Positions 42,290 to 53,341 of a stretch of DNA of 64,000 nucleotides are shown here, in pieces. The DNA is taken from positions 49,183,213 through 49,247,212 of the forward strand of contig OY759215.1 in assembly GCA_963662175.1 (NCBI GenBank). Reading direction: 5' to 3'. Position numbers and translations under genes: made by a program. The stretch's first letter is position 1; every line of letters begins with the position of its first letter. The notes beneath the pieces are model-generated. The model ran no database searches, was not told the origin of the DNA, and was given only the letters and a program-made list of their open reading frames with translations. The stretch comes from Aradus depressus (taxonomy: Eukaryota > Arthropoda > Insecta > Hemiptera > Aradidae).

Positions 42290-43000
42290 GTTTTTTTTTC
42301 ACTTTATTAAGTGTTTCTTGACATATCTCTGCAGAAAATGTCAAGTTTCATATCTAAATAGTAAGATGACGAGGAATCATGTCTTCTTTAGAGGCAGTTG
42401 ACTTATTGATCTTTGACTCAGACAAAGTAAATGACAAATCCTCATTTGTGAAACTGCATTTTCATTGTTTTTTAAACAAAGAAATGTTGTGTATTGATAC
42501 GAAATGTAGTTCAAGTGATCTTGAATCAACTGAAGGCGAGCATCTTCACAGAGACCTCTTGTTTCTGGTAATAAGAGATGGCCGACTTACAACCTTAATA
42601 AAAGTGTAAAGAAAAACGAATGTTTTTTAAAAGTATTGTTATTCACAAAATATATGGGAGTACTTTCGGTATTGCTACCAACTTCCGCCACGACTTAACA
42701 AATACTAAATGGAAGTTAACAGTTTGCAATCCAAAATGTCCCTTTTCAGCCCCCCTTTATCTCAAATTATAATAATAAAAAAAATAGTAAATTATAATAA
42801 TTTTGAAATAGTAAGTGCTGTTACAAATATATGAAATAAATCAAAGAGGACAATAATAAATTCATGAATAAAAGTATACCGTTTTTTTTCAGAAAAATTG
42901 ACTGAAGATAGTAGCAATATCGAAAGTACTCCTAAATATTTTATATATCTTTATATATTGTATTAAGTGTTTCACGATATCTCTACGAAAAATATTAGGT
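42290..43000. mobile_element. Family D element and an extra D end
   Basis: 42613-43000 has the inverted pair TATGGGAGTACTTTCGGTAT / AATATCGAAAGTACTCC, with outer TTAAGTGTTTCACGATATCT at the right. 42300-42340 (TTAAGTGTTTCTTGACATAT, CTCTGCAG) is another D end in the same orientation as the right end. Between lie about 270 bp with a 76-codon frame (42379-42609), not recognised. Confidence 0.65.
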
Positions 43001-43489
43001 ATCCTTAATAAAACTAAATAAAAGTGATACATTAAGTGAGTAAAAGCAACTGTGACAAAAAAATTTAAAAAATAATTCCCAGGTGATATAGAAAGGTTTA
43101 TCTTGGGACTTTACGAGATGTGAGACTGTGGCGGCATCAGTTCCTACCAAAGTACCTACACATAATGGGGACTTACAGATGGGTTTAAGTGACACTGTAA
43201 AAGGTAACATCTACCATATATTCGAATCTTTTATATCGAGTAACAGAATAGAGCAGTGTTTCCAACTCGAGGATCGTGACCAGTGTTGCCAGATGACCCG
43301 TTCTTCAATTCATAATTAACTAAATACAACTCTTATTTACAAAATTATATACTTTTAATGTTTTATAAAACTAGTTTATTGCCAATCTCTGTTAGAATAT
43401 GCTAGTGAGACTATCCGAATGTTTAACATTTCTTCCTAAACTATTTAATTTGTATTTATTTTTCTGTTTTAAATTAATTTATTTTATGA
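43001..43489. other. Unassigned, possible hAT-end trace
   Basis: CAGTGTTTCCAACTCGAGG near 43255 resembles hAT termini of the CAGTGTTTCCCAACC type. Otherwise nothing recognised. Confidence 0.3.
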
Positions 43490-43549
43490 ACTGTGAACAC
43501 AATAACTGCTCATAGCATGAATGTGTCGACAACAGAACCCCATAAGCCC

Positions 43550-43745
43550 GAATGTTGTGTTATTAGATATTATTATATTAGAATGGTATGTTATTAGATA
43601 TTATTATATTAGAATGTTGTGTTATTAGATATTATTATATTAGAATGGTATGTTATTAGATATTATTATATTAGAATGTTGTGTTATTAGATATTATTAT
43701 ATTAGACTGGTGTGTTATTAGATATTTTTTTATTAGAATGGTGTG
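43550..43745. repeat. 31-bp minisatellite, six units
   Basis: Unit starts at 43550, 43581, 43612, 43643, 43674 and 43705, with a partial unit at 43736. Units alternate GAATGTTGTG and GAATGGTATG at their start for the first five, i.e. a 62-bp higher-order dimer. The sixth starts GACTGGTGTG. The rest of each unit is TTATTAGATATTATTATATT plus A. Confidence 0.95.
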
Positions 43746-43931
43746 TTGCTCAACACAACAACCCAAAACTGCCAATATAATGAAACTATCGACATAACAT
43801 TTTATATATGGATTCATGACCTGTTGATTTTCAACTAAATCGGCCAAAAGGAAAGCCTTCGATCCGAAAAAGGGTCTCAACTCAAAACCCAAATAACGCT
43901 CGATGGAATTAATACTTCGACTCGAGATATA

Positions 43932-44392
43932 TCGCACCCTTGCTTCAAAAGTGCCACAACTCAAAAAACTCAGTTTTTCAGGAAATGCGAAAAATAGCTT
44001 CCAGCTGGGTTAGGTAAATTTTAGTTGATCTAGTGACGTCACCAAGCAAAACTATGCTATAATTTAAGATAGATTGTGGTCCTGCAGATTTTCCAAGTGT
44101 TCAACTATAATAATAAGTTTATCTCCGTTAAACCAATACATGGTAATAGGATACGTCAAAAGAATTTATACATTAAGATAGCATATAAATTAGATTTATA
44201 ACTACTTGAGTCTAATACACTAAATATAATATAATATAAATCTCGTTTTTTTGAGTTGCCTTTTGTTGCCTAAAAATTTTCAGTGCATTATCTGGCGTTT
44301 TAGGTGATTGGTATAATCTTAAAAACCAAGTCGTAGTCTTAACTAAAAAAACCGAATTTTTGAGTTGTGGCACTTTTGAAGCAAGGGTGCGA
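43932..44392. mobile_element. Family C element, 461 bp
   Basis: Inverted ends TCGCACCCTTGCTTCAAAAG followed by TGCCACAACTCAAAAA, complementary at the right. Flanked by TA at 43930-43931 and 44393-44394, inserted into a family A copy. An inner ACTCAAAAA-type repeat lies near 44250. TA duplication suggests a Tc1/mariner-like or related TA-specific transposase acting in trans. It has no coding capacity. Confidence 0.85.
44110..44234 (-). repeat. LINE 3' end inserted in the family C element
   Basis: About 125 bp matching, on the opposite strand, 46057-46169 (GACTCAAGTAGTTATAAATC, TTGGTTTAACGGAGATAAA). The other family C copy at 60.5 kb lacks it and reads straight through (CAACTATA to AATCTCG on the same strand), so this is a real insertion with its empty site in the window. 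Confidence 0.85.
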
Positions 44393-44520
44393 TATTATGA
44401 GGATTCAGAAGTCCCCCTGTGTGTCAACTATTGATTTTTAGTCATAACAGACGATTAGTTTTAAAGGGATAGCGAGGGCGGGAGCTAAGTTGATTAATTT
44501 CTGCTAGGGAAGTACATTGC

Positions 44521-45189
44521 ACTTTTATTTATTTATTTCGTTCGGTTTTACTTGAGAAGTAGATGGAATGGTTCTTTTCAGATACCCATTTGTAAGCAGT
44601 GTCGCATATAAAAGGGATTCTGAATGTTGTCAATGCTGAACTCTAGACCTTAGAAATTGCAGTAAAGCAAACATTTGAATATCGAAATTGTCTGGAATTG
44701 AACTTATTGGAAGCCACTTTTGATTAAGACATAACGAATTTTTGGATCTTTGTGTATGTGACTTCGATGAAAGGCAGCACGTGCAAAGTCTATGAAAGTA
44801 GACAAAAATGACTTTGAAAAATGAATATAGAGCTTTGCCTGGCTAAGCCTGATTAAGTCCATGCTTAGCTCTCTAGAGTGAGTTAGGTCTGTCATCCTGT
44901 CCCATCTCATATCACATCAATCTCCTCTCCCCTCCACTGAGCAGGATGCTCCACCATAGTCCCACAACTTAACTTTCCCAAGTGTCAACCTAGCATATAT
45001 GAAACTAAGTGGGTTCTTAATGCTCTCCACCCCATGAGAGTACCCTCAAACATACATCATTTGATATTTCTGATAAGGATATAAGACTAATATCTGAAAT
45101 GTGTACAGATACCTAGCTTGATACCCACTACCTCAACCTACCTTTACCATGCAACCAATCCATCATCGTCTTCATTGCTCTTCCCTTTT
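44521..45189. other. Unassigned
   Basis: No clear frame. It may be upstream, more eroded sequence of the LINE that is readable from 45190. Confidence 0.3.
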
Positions 45190-45328
45190 TGAAAAAAAGG
45201 ATAACTCATAAAGGAATTAATTTTTTTAATGCCCTTCCCCACTTCTTGAAGCCAATAGATACAATAAAAAAATTTAAACTTCAACTAAAAATGTTTATGT
45301 CAGAGGAAACCCTTTACATGGAAACGTA
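45190..45328 (+). pseudogene. LINE polymerase, extreme C-terminus
   Basis: LKKRITHKGINFFNALP, then HFLKPIDTIKKFKLQLKMFM, ending at TAA 45326-45328. It fits the C-terminal signature of CR1/Jockey/L2-type LINE ORF2 proteins (F...G...WN.LP......S...FK..LK..L). Only this end is readable, and upstream sequence is out of frame or eroded. Confidence 0.65.
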
Positions 45329-46169
45329 ATTTTACTCTCACTGTTCAAAAATAATAAAATTAAAAATTAAAATTACAATTAATAATCGTGTTTCATATCC
45401 AAAACATTATTTGATACAAAGCATTCATTATTTTTTTTTGGACAGAGTTCCTCCACACCTTAAATCTACGTTGTTTAATCATAATTTTTCACTACTTGTG
45501 TACTAATTTATTTTATTTCTCTTGGTATATTATTTAATGTATTTTAATTATTTCTCTTATTTCCTAAATTTTTAATATTATAAAAAAATATATATTATTT
45601 AAAAAAACAAACAAAAACATAATTTTTCGGTTTATTTCTTATCCTTATTTTATGGATCTATTTATATATGTTAATTTTTTTATTTACTCATTTATATATT
45701 TTTTATTTATTCATTTATATTTTTTTATTTATTAATTTATATATTCTTTTTCAATCATTTGGATATATATATTTATTTATTTAATTTTTTATATATTGTT
45801 ATAGTTACATTGTTTTCTTTTTTTTCTATATTTCGCACACATTGGTACCTGATGGAAGGACGTAAGAGCAACGTTGTGATCAAGTCACTACCAGAAGAGT
45901 TTAAAAAAATAGTTATCTTAATTTTTATTAAGTGGAAATAAGTTCTTATTATAAATGTATCTATGTATTAACATTATTTTTTTGTACTCATATATTTTTA
46001 AGTATTTATTTATTCAGTTTTTATTCAATTCATTTTACTTTTTTTAATAGTTTTGTTAGACTCAAGTAGTTATAAATCTAATTTATAAGCTATCTCAATG
46101 TATAAATTCTTTTGGCGTATCCCATTACCATGTTTTGGTTTAACAGAAATAAATTTATTATTATTATTA
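45329..46169 (+). repeat. LINE 3' untranslated region with (ATT)n end
   Basis: AT-rich, with a local array of about 30-bp units near 45655-45790 (variants of TTTATTTATTCATTTATATA). The last 110 bp (46057-46169) recur at 44110-44234 and end in TTATTATTATTA, a simple-repeat LINE tail. Whether all 840 bp belong to one element is unsure. Confidence 0.55.
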
Positions 46170-46589
46170 AATCCAGTCTAACCATCCTCCTCCTCCGAAG
46201 CCCCGCCTACAAAATGAATCCATCCCAAGGCGCCCTACCATCGGAAATTTTGCTAAGAAAATGGCAGTCAACTCAGTTGTAATAACTTTTCATCAAAATT
46301 CCTTGTTTTCCAACATGAATAAGAATAACCTGAATTGAAGGGAAGTTAACAAGTAGGTTACGTAAGACTAAAATGAAATTTTGAAGTTAAACAAAATAAA
46401 TATGTGTCCAATACATAACTTAAAAAGTAAACGATAAGTAAAATAAATCTATTCAAAAATCATTAAAAATCTAACAAAAAAATATTAACGATGGATTTCA
46501 TGGATGGGGACAGATGCGTAACTTACGATTTATGACTCTGTTGGGGAATATCTGTCCACAACCATGAAATTTAAAATAGTTAATTTTGT
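46170..46589. other. Nothing recognised
   Basis: AT-rich. Confidence 0.4.
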
Positions 46590-46752
46590 TTCCCAAGCTC
46601 TAGGAAGTATAGGGAAAGTTCTGTAATCAGTCCAAAACTCGAAGTTGAGTTTTCACCGAAATTTCATGTTTTCCATCCTGATTCCAATTAAAAAAAAAAA
46701 AAGTCTATGAATCGCCGGCAACGTAATTCCCTAGAACGAATTAATCAATTAA
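46590..46752. repeat. Family A hairpin end joined to an A 5' end
   Basis: 46590-46715 is minus-orientation hairpin half (GGAAGTATAGGGAAAGTTCT). 46718-46752 is plus-orientation 5' end (CGCCGGCAACGTAATTCCC, GAACGAATTAATCAATTAAC). The second piece stops abruptly where the satellite flank begins. Confidence 0.75.
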
Positions 46753-46830
46753 CTATTGACTTGACGGAAAGAATCCAGCGGATCCTGAGGAAGCACATAA
46801 TTCAGGACCATCTTCTAGCCACTAAAGAAA
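46753..46830 (+). other. Left flank of the satellite, coding-like
   Basis: In one frame it reads TIDLTERIQRILRKHIIQDH and LLATKE and runs on into the first unit in the same phase. No family recognised. The frame closes inside the unit at AAATAA. Confidence 0.3.
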
Positions 46831-49800
46831 GTGTCGGAGATGTTGGGCTCCACAAAGGATCGGTTCTGGCTGGAAAATAAAGGAGTATATGTGCTGTCCT
46901 GCGCCGGCGATCAGGGCTACCTGGAGCAAACAAGAAGAAAAGTGTCGGAGATGTTGGGCTCCACAAAGGATCGGTTCTGGCTGGAAAATAAAGGAGTATA
47001 TGTGGTGTCCTGCGCCGGCGATCAGGGCTACCTGGAGCAAACAAGAAGAAAAGTGTCGGAGATGTTGGGCTCCACAAAGGATCGGTTCTGGCTGGACAAT
47101 AAAGGAGTATATGTGCTGTCCTGCGCCGGCGATCAGGGCTACCTGGAGCAAACAAGAAGAAAAGTGTCGGAGATGTTGGGCTCCACAAAGGATCGGTTCT
47201 GGCTGGAAAATAAAGGAGTATATGTGCTGTCCTGCGCCGGCGATCAGGGCTACCTGGAGCAAACAAGAAGAAAAGTGTCGGAGATGTTGGGGTCCACAAA
47301 GGATCGGTTCTGGCTGGAAAATAAAGGAGTATATGTGCTGTCCTGCGCCGGCGATCAGGGCTACCTGGAGCAAACAAGAAGAAAAGTGTCGGAGATGTTG
47401 GGGTCCACAAAGGATCGGTTCTGGCTGGAAAATAAAGGAGTATATGTGCTGTCCTGCGCCGGCGATCAGGGCTACCTGGAGCAAACAAGAAGAAAAGTGT
47501 CGGAGATGTTGGGGTCCACAAAGGATCGGTTCTGGCTGGAAAATAAAGGAGTATATGTGCTGTCCTGCGCCGGCGATCAGGGCTACCTGGAGCAAACAAG
47601 AAGAAAAGTGTCGGAGATGTTGGGGTCCACAAAGGATCGGTTCTGGCTGGAAAATAAAGGAGTATATGTGCTGTCCTGCGCCGGCGATCAGGGCTACCTG
47701 GAGCAAACAAGAAGAAAAGTGTCGGAGATGTTGGGGTCCACAAAGGATCGGTTCTGGCTGGAAAATAAAGGAGTATATGTGCTGTCCTGCGCCGGCGATC
47801 AGAGGGCTACCTGGAGCAAACAAGAAGAAAAGTGTCGGAGATGTTGGGCTCCACAAAGGATCGGTTCTGGCTGGAAAATAAAGGAGTATATGTGCTGTCC
47901 TGCGCCGGCGATCAGGGCTACCTGGAGCAAACAAGAAGAAAAGTGTCGGAGATGTTGGGCTCCACAAAGGATCGGTTCTGGCTGGAAAATAAAGGAGTAT
48001 ATGTGGTGTCCTGCGCCGGCGATCAGGGCTACCTGGAGCAAACAAGAAGAAAAGTGTCGGAGATGTTGGGCTCCACAAAGGATCGGTTCTGGCTGGAAAA
48101 TAAAGGAGTATATGTGCTGTCCTGCGCCGGCGATCAGGGCTACCTGGAGCAAACAAGAAGAAAAGTGTCGGAGAAGTTGGGCTCCACAAAGGATCGGTTC
48201 TGGCTGGAAAATAAAGGAGTATATGTGGTGTCCTGCGCCGGCGATCAGGGCTACCTGGAGCAAACAAGAAGAAAAGTGTCGGAGATGTTGGGGTCCACAA
48301 AGGATCGGTTCTGGCTGGAAAATAAAGGAGTATATGTGCTGTCCTGCGCCGGCGATCAGAGGGCTACCTGGAGCAAACAAGAAGAAAAGTGTCGGAGATG
48401 TTGGGGTCCACAAAGGATCGGTTCTGGCTGGAAAATAAAGGAGTATATGTGCTGTCCTGCGCCGGCGATCAGGGCTACCTGGAGCAAACAAGAAGAAAAG
48501 TGTCGGAGATGTTGGGGTCCACAAAGGATCGGTTCTGGCTGGAAAATAAAGGAGTATATGTGGTGTCCTGCGCCGGCGATCAGGGCTACCTGGAGCAAAC
48601 AAGAAGAAAAGTGTCGGGGATGTTGGGGTCCACAAAGGATCGGTTCTGGCTGGAAAATAAAGGAGTATATGTGCTGTCCTGCGCCGGCGATCAGGGCTAC
48701 CTGGAGCAAACAAGAAGAAAAGTGTCGGAGATGTTGGGCTCCACAAAGGATCGGTTCTGGCTGGAAAATAAAGGAGTATATGTGCTGTCCTGCGCCGGCG
48801 ATCAGGGCTACCTGGAGCAAACAAGAAGAAAAGTGTCGGAGATGTTGGGGTCCACAAAGGATCGGTTCTGGCTGGAAAATAAAGGAGTATATGTGCTGTC
48901 CTGCGCCGGCGATCAGGGCTACCTGGAGCAAACAAGAAGAAAAGTGTCGGAGATGTTGGGGTCCACAAAGGATCGGTTCTGGCTGGAAAATAAAGGAGTA
49001 TATGTGCTGTCCTGCGCCGGCGATCAGGGCTACCTGGAGCAAACAAGAAGAAAAGTGTCGGAGATGTTGGGGTCCACAAAGGATCGGTTCTGGCTGGAAA
49101 ATAAAGGAGTATATGTGCTGTCCTGCGCCGGCGATCAGGGCTACCTGGAGCAAACAAGAAGAAAAGTGTCGGAGATGTTGGGCTCCACAAAGGATCGGTT
49201 CTGGCTGGAAAATAAAGGAGTATATGTGCTGTCCTGCGCCGGCGATCAGGGCTACCTGGAGCAAACAAGAAGAAAAGTGTCGGAGATGTTGGGGTCCACA
49301 AAGGATCGGTTCTGGCTGGAAAATAAAGGAGTATATGTGCTGTCCTGCGCCGGCGATCAGAGGGCTACCTGGAGCAAACAAGAAGAAAAGTTTCGGAGAT
49401 GTTGGGCTCCACAAAGGATCGGTTCTGGCTGGAAAATAAAGGAGTATATGTGCTGTCCTGCGCCGGCGATCAGGGCTACCTGGAGCAAACAAGAAGAAAA
49501 GTGTCGGAGATGTTGGGCTCCACAAAGGATCGGTTCTGGCTGGAAAATAAAGGAGTATATGTGCTGTCCTGCGCCGGCGATCAGGGCTACCTGGAGCAAA
49601 CAAGAAGAAAAGTGTCGGAGATGTTGGGCTCTACAAAGGATCGGTTCTGGCTGGAAAATAAAGGAGTATATGTGCTGTCCTGCGCCGGCGATCAGGGCTA
49701 CCTGGAGCAAACAAGAAGAAAAGTGTCGGAGATGTTGGGCTCCACAAAGGATCGGTTCTGGCTGGAAAATAAAGGAGTATATGTGCTGTCCTGCGCCGGC

Positions 49801-50503
49801 GATCAGGGCTACCTGGAGCAAACAAGAAGAAAAGTGTCGGAGATGTTGGGCTCCACAAAGGATCGGTTCTGGCTGGAAAATAAAGGAGTATATGTGCTGT
49901 CCTGCGCCGGCGATCAGGGCTACCTGGAGCAAATAAGAAGAAAAGTGTCGGAGATGTTGGGGTCCACAAAGGATCGGTTCTGGCTGGAAAATAAAGGAGT
50001 ATATGTGCTGTCCTGCGCCGGCGATCAGAGGGCTACCTGGAGCAAACAAGAAGAAAAGTGTCGGAGATGTTGGGCTCCACAAAGGATCGGTTCTGGCTGG
50101 AAAATAAAGGAGTATATGTGGTGTCCTGCGCCGGCGATCAGGGCTACCTGGAGCAAACAAGAAGAAAAGTGTCGGAGATGTTGGGCTCCACAAAGGATCG
50201 GTTCTGGCTGGAAAATAAAGGAGTATATGTGCTGTCCTGCGCCGGCGATCAGAGGGCTACCTGGAGCAAACAAGAAGAAAAGTGTCGGAGATGTTGGGCT
50301 CCACAAAGGATCGGTTCTGGCTGGAAAATAAAGGAGTATATGTGCTGTCCTGCGCCGGCGATCAGGGCTACCTGGAGCAAACAAGAAGAAAAGTGTCGGA
50401 GATGTTGGGCTCTACAAAGGATCGGTTCTGGCTGGAAAATAAAGGAGTATATGTGCTGTCCTGCGCCGGCGATCAGGGCTACCTGGAGCAAACAAGAAGA
50501 AAA
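46831..50503. repeat. Satellite array, 33 units of 111 bp
   Basis: Twenty-eight units are 111 bp and five are 113 bp, with AG inserted (GATCAGAGGGCT instead of GATCAGGGCT), at the units starting 47719, 48276, 49277, 49945 and 50169. 28 x 111 plus 5 x 113 gives exactly 3673 bp. Units are nearly identical. Recurrent variants are GGCTCC or GGGTCC, and GTGCTGTCC or GTGGTGTCC. Single-unit changes occur at units 3 (GGACAAT), 13 (GAGAAG), 17 (GGGATG), 24 (AAGTTTCGG) and 28 (CAAATAAG). About 51% GC. Unit length is a multiple of 3 and several frames lack stops, so frames of 300-535 codons arise on both strands. The 2-bp insertions shift them, and none has a conserved start. I read them as shadows of a satellite. 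In the frame from 46831 several variants are silent, so a past coding origin of the unit is possible. Confidence 0.95.
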
Positions 50504-50695
50504 GTGTCTTACTGGACTGGCTCAACACCTCATGGATGCAAGCACAACCGGTCGAGAATCTGCGAAAGAAGACCGTTAAAAAGCCGAAGAACTTCGGTTT
50601 TGTCCTAGACGCAGCTCAACGTCAAGAAGACGTATGGATCAGGGACGGACCAATCGGAAAATTGCCACGGAAACGTCCAGCAAGTTCTTCTTGAA
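50504..50695 (+). other. Right flank of the satellite, coding-like
   Basis: After GTGTC of a 34th unit the sequence departs. In the phase that matches the left flank it reads LLDWLNTSWMQAQPVENLRK, KTVKKPKNFGFVLDAAQRQE, DVWIRDGPIGKLPRKRPASS and stops at TGA. Composition is protein-like and GC-balanced. No family recognised. Together with the left flank it suggests the array expanded inside an older coding sequence. Confidence 0.35.
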
Positions 50696-51677
50696 AGCGC
50701 CACAGTCAAAATTAAAGTGATGAAAAGACAGTGTCTCGAAATATTGTCAATGTTGAAAAAAACACCCCTGGAAGAAAAGACGGAAAAAAGAATGATATTT
50801 CAGGAATTCAAGTGTGTATACCTACTCCACGCATAAAACAAACATCAGTAATTTTCCAATTGCGGGAGGCAATCTAAGTTAAAACCTTAACTTTTCTTGT
50901 TAGCATATAACTTAACTTAGAAAATAAAGTTGTTTGTTATACTCCTCCAGGCTTACTGTTTCTCATTTTGTTTTCTCTTTCAAGGTGTATGCTAGAAACC
51001 TGACAGCCTTAGTAACAAATGGTGAAGAGTTTCAAGTCGGAAGTCAGTGGAAGTGAGCATGATTCGTGTTTCCAATTTAGGTTGCCAATGATCCAGGTGT
51101 CATCTGACCGTGTAATTGGACCTGATATATAGGGTCAGATCTGTTTGGATGAATACATCTGATCGCTGGTATCCAACTAACATCACTCATATCGATGAGT
51201 CTCACAAGGACTGTTATAAAATGTTTTTTACTTAATTTTTTACCTAAAAAAACTTCAGCTGGAGTAACTGTAATCTGGTTAGTAACTTCAAGCAGATAAG
51301 TAAAGTTATCTGTCCGGTTAGTAACAAGTTACGTGATTTCAAAAATAAGTTGACATTTTGACGTGGTTTGGATCCCATAAATGGAAATTTCTGATATCTC
51401 ATGGCCTATGTAAGACTTTTAAAACGATGTTCTTCTCAATGCTCAATTGAAAACGCAAAAACCGTGCTTTCTCAGGATCCGCTTCATTTTTTCCGTCATG
51501 CCTTATACAAACGTCAAAAATACTTTATGCAGTTCAGCCTCTTCGTTTTCCTTATTTTCCCTTCTTGATAGGCCCTTCCGTTTCTACTCAGTTTCGCTTA
51601 AAAATGAGGTGATGGTGGAAGCATATGTACAGTTTTGTTAGTAGACGATGGGTGGTTAAAGCGGTTGCGCGCTCTTT
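50696..51677. other. Unassigned
   Basis: About 1 kb with no repeat-family match and no convincing frame. Confidence 0.35.
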
Positions 51678-52110
51678 TTTCCTTCCCAGTTATGCGAAGT
51701 ATAGAGGATGTTATGTAATCGGTCAAAAATTCGATGCACAATTTTTAACGGAATTTCATGTTTTCCGAACTCTACATTCCAAATATGGGGGAAAAAAGTC
51801 TGTGTGTGTGTGTCCGTGAACACGATAATTCCTGATAGTATCGACACAAAATTTTATATGCGAATCCAGAATCCTCTAACGACGACACCCATCGATGTTC
51901 ATCCAAATCGGTCAAAGGGAAAAGGGGTATTAGGGGAGAGGCGTAACTTAAAAACTCTAATAACCGCCGTTGTAATGAATGTATCGATGCAAAATTTAGA
52001 AAGGACAACGAGGATTTTCAGCGGATTCAGCTGAATGGAAGGGGGTTCAGGGGATTGGGCTTAATTCTAAAACCCTAATGAGATTATCGAAACAAAATTT
52101 AGTATGAGAT
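51678..52110 (-). repeat. Family A copy, nearly full length
   Basis: TTCCCAGTTATGCGAAGTAT, GTTATGTAATCGGTC, GTGTGTGTGTCCGTGAACAC, ACGACACCCATCGATG, GGCGTAACTTAAAAACTC, TAATGAATGTATCGATGC. Confidence 0.85.
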
Positions 52111-52356
52111 TTGGCATACAAAAGTGGCTTGCTTGGAGCAGCAAAAAACCTAGCCCAACCCTGCTTCAGAAATACTCTAACGAATGTGAATGGCATTGAC
52201 AGCGGTGGCTTGCCATTTAGGTGTCAAAGCATGGACGGACTGATGGCATCTGATAATGGAGAGGTACTTAGAGGACACTGGTCACAAGAGGTAATAAGCC
52301 GTGTGCAAACATCACTTAGCTTTGACACTGCTCAACACGGGCACTGCACTCGGTAA
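52111..52356 (+). other. Unassigned open frame
   Basis: An 81-codon frame in even-composition DNA between family A pieces, including SMDGLMASDNGEVLRGHWSQ. No family recognised. Possibly a piece of a duplicated gene or transposon. Confidence 0.25.
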
Positions 52357-52483
52357 TAACACTTCATATATGTATGTATAGTGTTGTCCATATGCATCTA
52401 GTACACTAGAACATCTAATCCGCTAAACTAAAAATACGTTAGTTTACGAGCATACCTTCAACAGACCTTATTTGAGCTGAAGA

Positions 52484-52575
52484 TAGCGGGTTCGTAACCT
52501 TTATCTCCCAGATCCTTCAGATGGGACGTTAAGCGATTGTCCCGAGCCTGTAGGATGTCAGTTACTCCCCAGGTA
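52484..52575 (+). repeat. SINE S1 fragment
   Basis: CGGGTTCGTAACC, CTTCAGATGGGACGTTAAG, GATTGTCCCGAGCCTGTAGG. B box and core only, with a deletion between. Confidence 0.65.
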
Positions 52576-52840
52576 CTTCACCCAAAAGGGAAGAGGGAGG
52601 TGGTCAGAGGAGGGCTTAACTAAAATACCCCAGTAACTGCGAATGTATCAACATGAGATTGAAATTTAATATTTAAATTCAAAAACTCCATAAGGACAAC
52701 TCCTATTAATTTTCCGCGAAATCCGTCAAAGGGAAAAGGAGAATCAGAGGAGAGACGCTACTTCAATAACTGCCGACGAATGAATATATCGACATGAAAT
52801 TTACTATGAAGTTTCAGAAGTTCCTGACCAACAGAGTATT
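52576..52840 (-). repeat. Family A, middle part
   Basis: GGGCTTAACTAAAATACCCC, AAATTCAAAAACTCCATAAG, GACAACTCCTATTAATTTTC, CAATAACTGCCGACGAATG. Confidence 0.75.
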
Positions 52841-52999
52841 TTGCAGGTTATTCACAGACGACATTTTTTATACTGTTCCATGACCTGAGCTAGATTCCAT
52901 AAACTTAACAAAAATCATAAAAAATAAATTAATTCTTGCACCTTAACTCAGCATATATATTATGTATCAAAATTATTGTGTTTCGGTTAAAACCAATAG

Positions 53000-53330
53000 G
53001 TTAAGTTTTATGACTCATGCTCGGGCTTTAACTACGAGGTCATATCGCCTACTACCAGAGCGCTCTTTCGTCAGTCTGGTGGACATGAGCCCGACTCTAC
53101 TGTGGGAGTACTAAATTTTGCCTACCCTAAATTTTTATTCACCTAGGGCAGGGATCTTTGGGATCTTGGGACATCGTACAGGCTCGGGACCATCGCGTAA
53201 CCAAAGGACGGCGTGCTTAAGTTTATTTTATCTCCCAGATAAAATAAACTAAGGGCCTCGGTCGGGTTTCAAACCCACGTTCTTGAGCTCAGAAGACAAG
53301 CACGCATACCACTGAGCTACCAGCGCCCTC
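53000..53330 (-). mobile_element. SINE S1, full length, 11-bp TSD
   Basis: Flanked by AAAACCAATAG at 52989-52999 and 53331-53341. Tail side GGTTAAGTTTTATGACTC, then CATATCGCCTACTACCAG, TTACCTAGGGCAGG-like core, TCGGGTTTCAAACCC (B box complement with one change) and CCACTGAGCTACCAGCGCCC (A box side). Confidence 0.95.
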
Positions 53331-53341
53331 AAAACCAATAG

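Larger units (their letters stand above)
43490..44520 (-). repeat. Family A copy with two interruptions
   Basis: Family A pieces at 43490-43549, 43746-43930 and 44395-44520, in order (AATGTGTCGAC; GGGTCTCAACTCAAAACCC; GAGGATTCAGAAGTCCC ... TTCTGCTAGGGAAGTACATT). The first gap holds a 31-bp tandem array, the second a family C element. Confidence 0.85.

Noticed and set aside
42379..42609. 76-codon frame between family D ends
   Set aside because: Looks protein-like but has no recognisable motif and may be element interior. Mentioned only within the family D entry.
46831..50503. CRISPR-like regular repeats
   Set aside because: There are no unique spacers between repeats. Units are contiguous and the DNA is eukaryotic.
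46802..50608. Open frames of up to 535 codons on both strands across the satellite
   Set aside because: They follow from a unit length divisible by 3 and switch frame at each 2-bp insertion. They overlap on both strands and start at arbitrary unit boundaries. Not annotated as genes.
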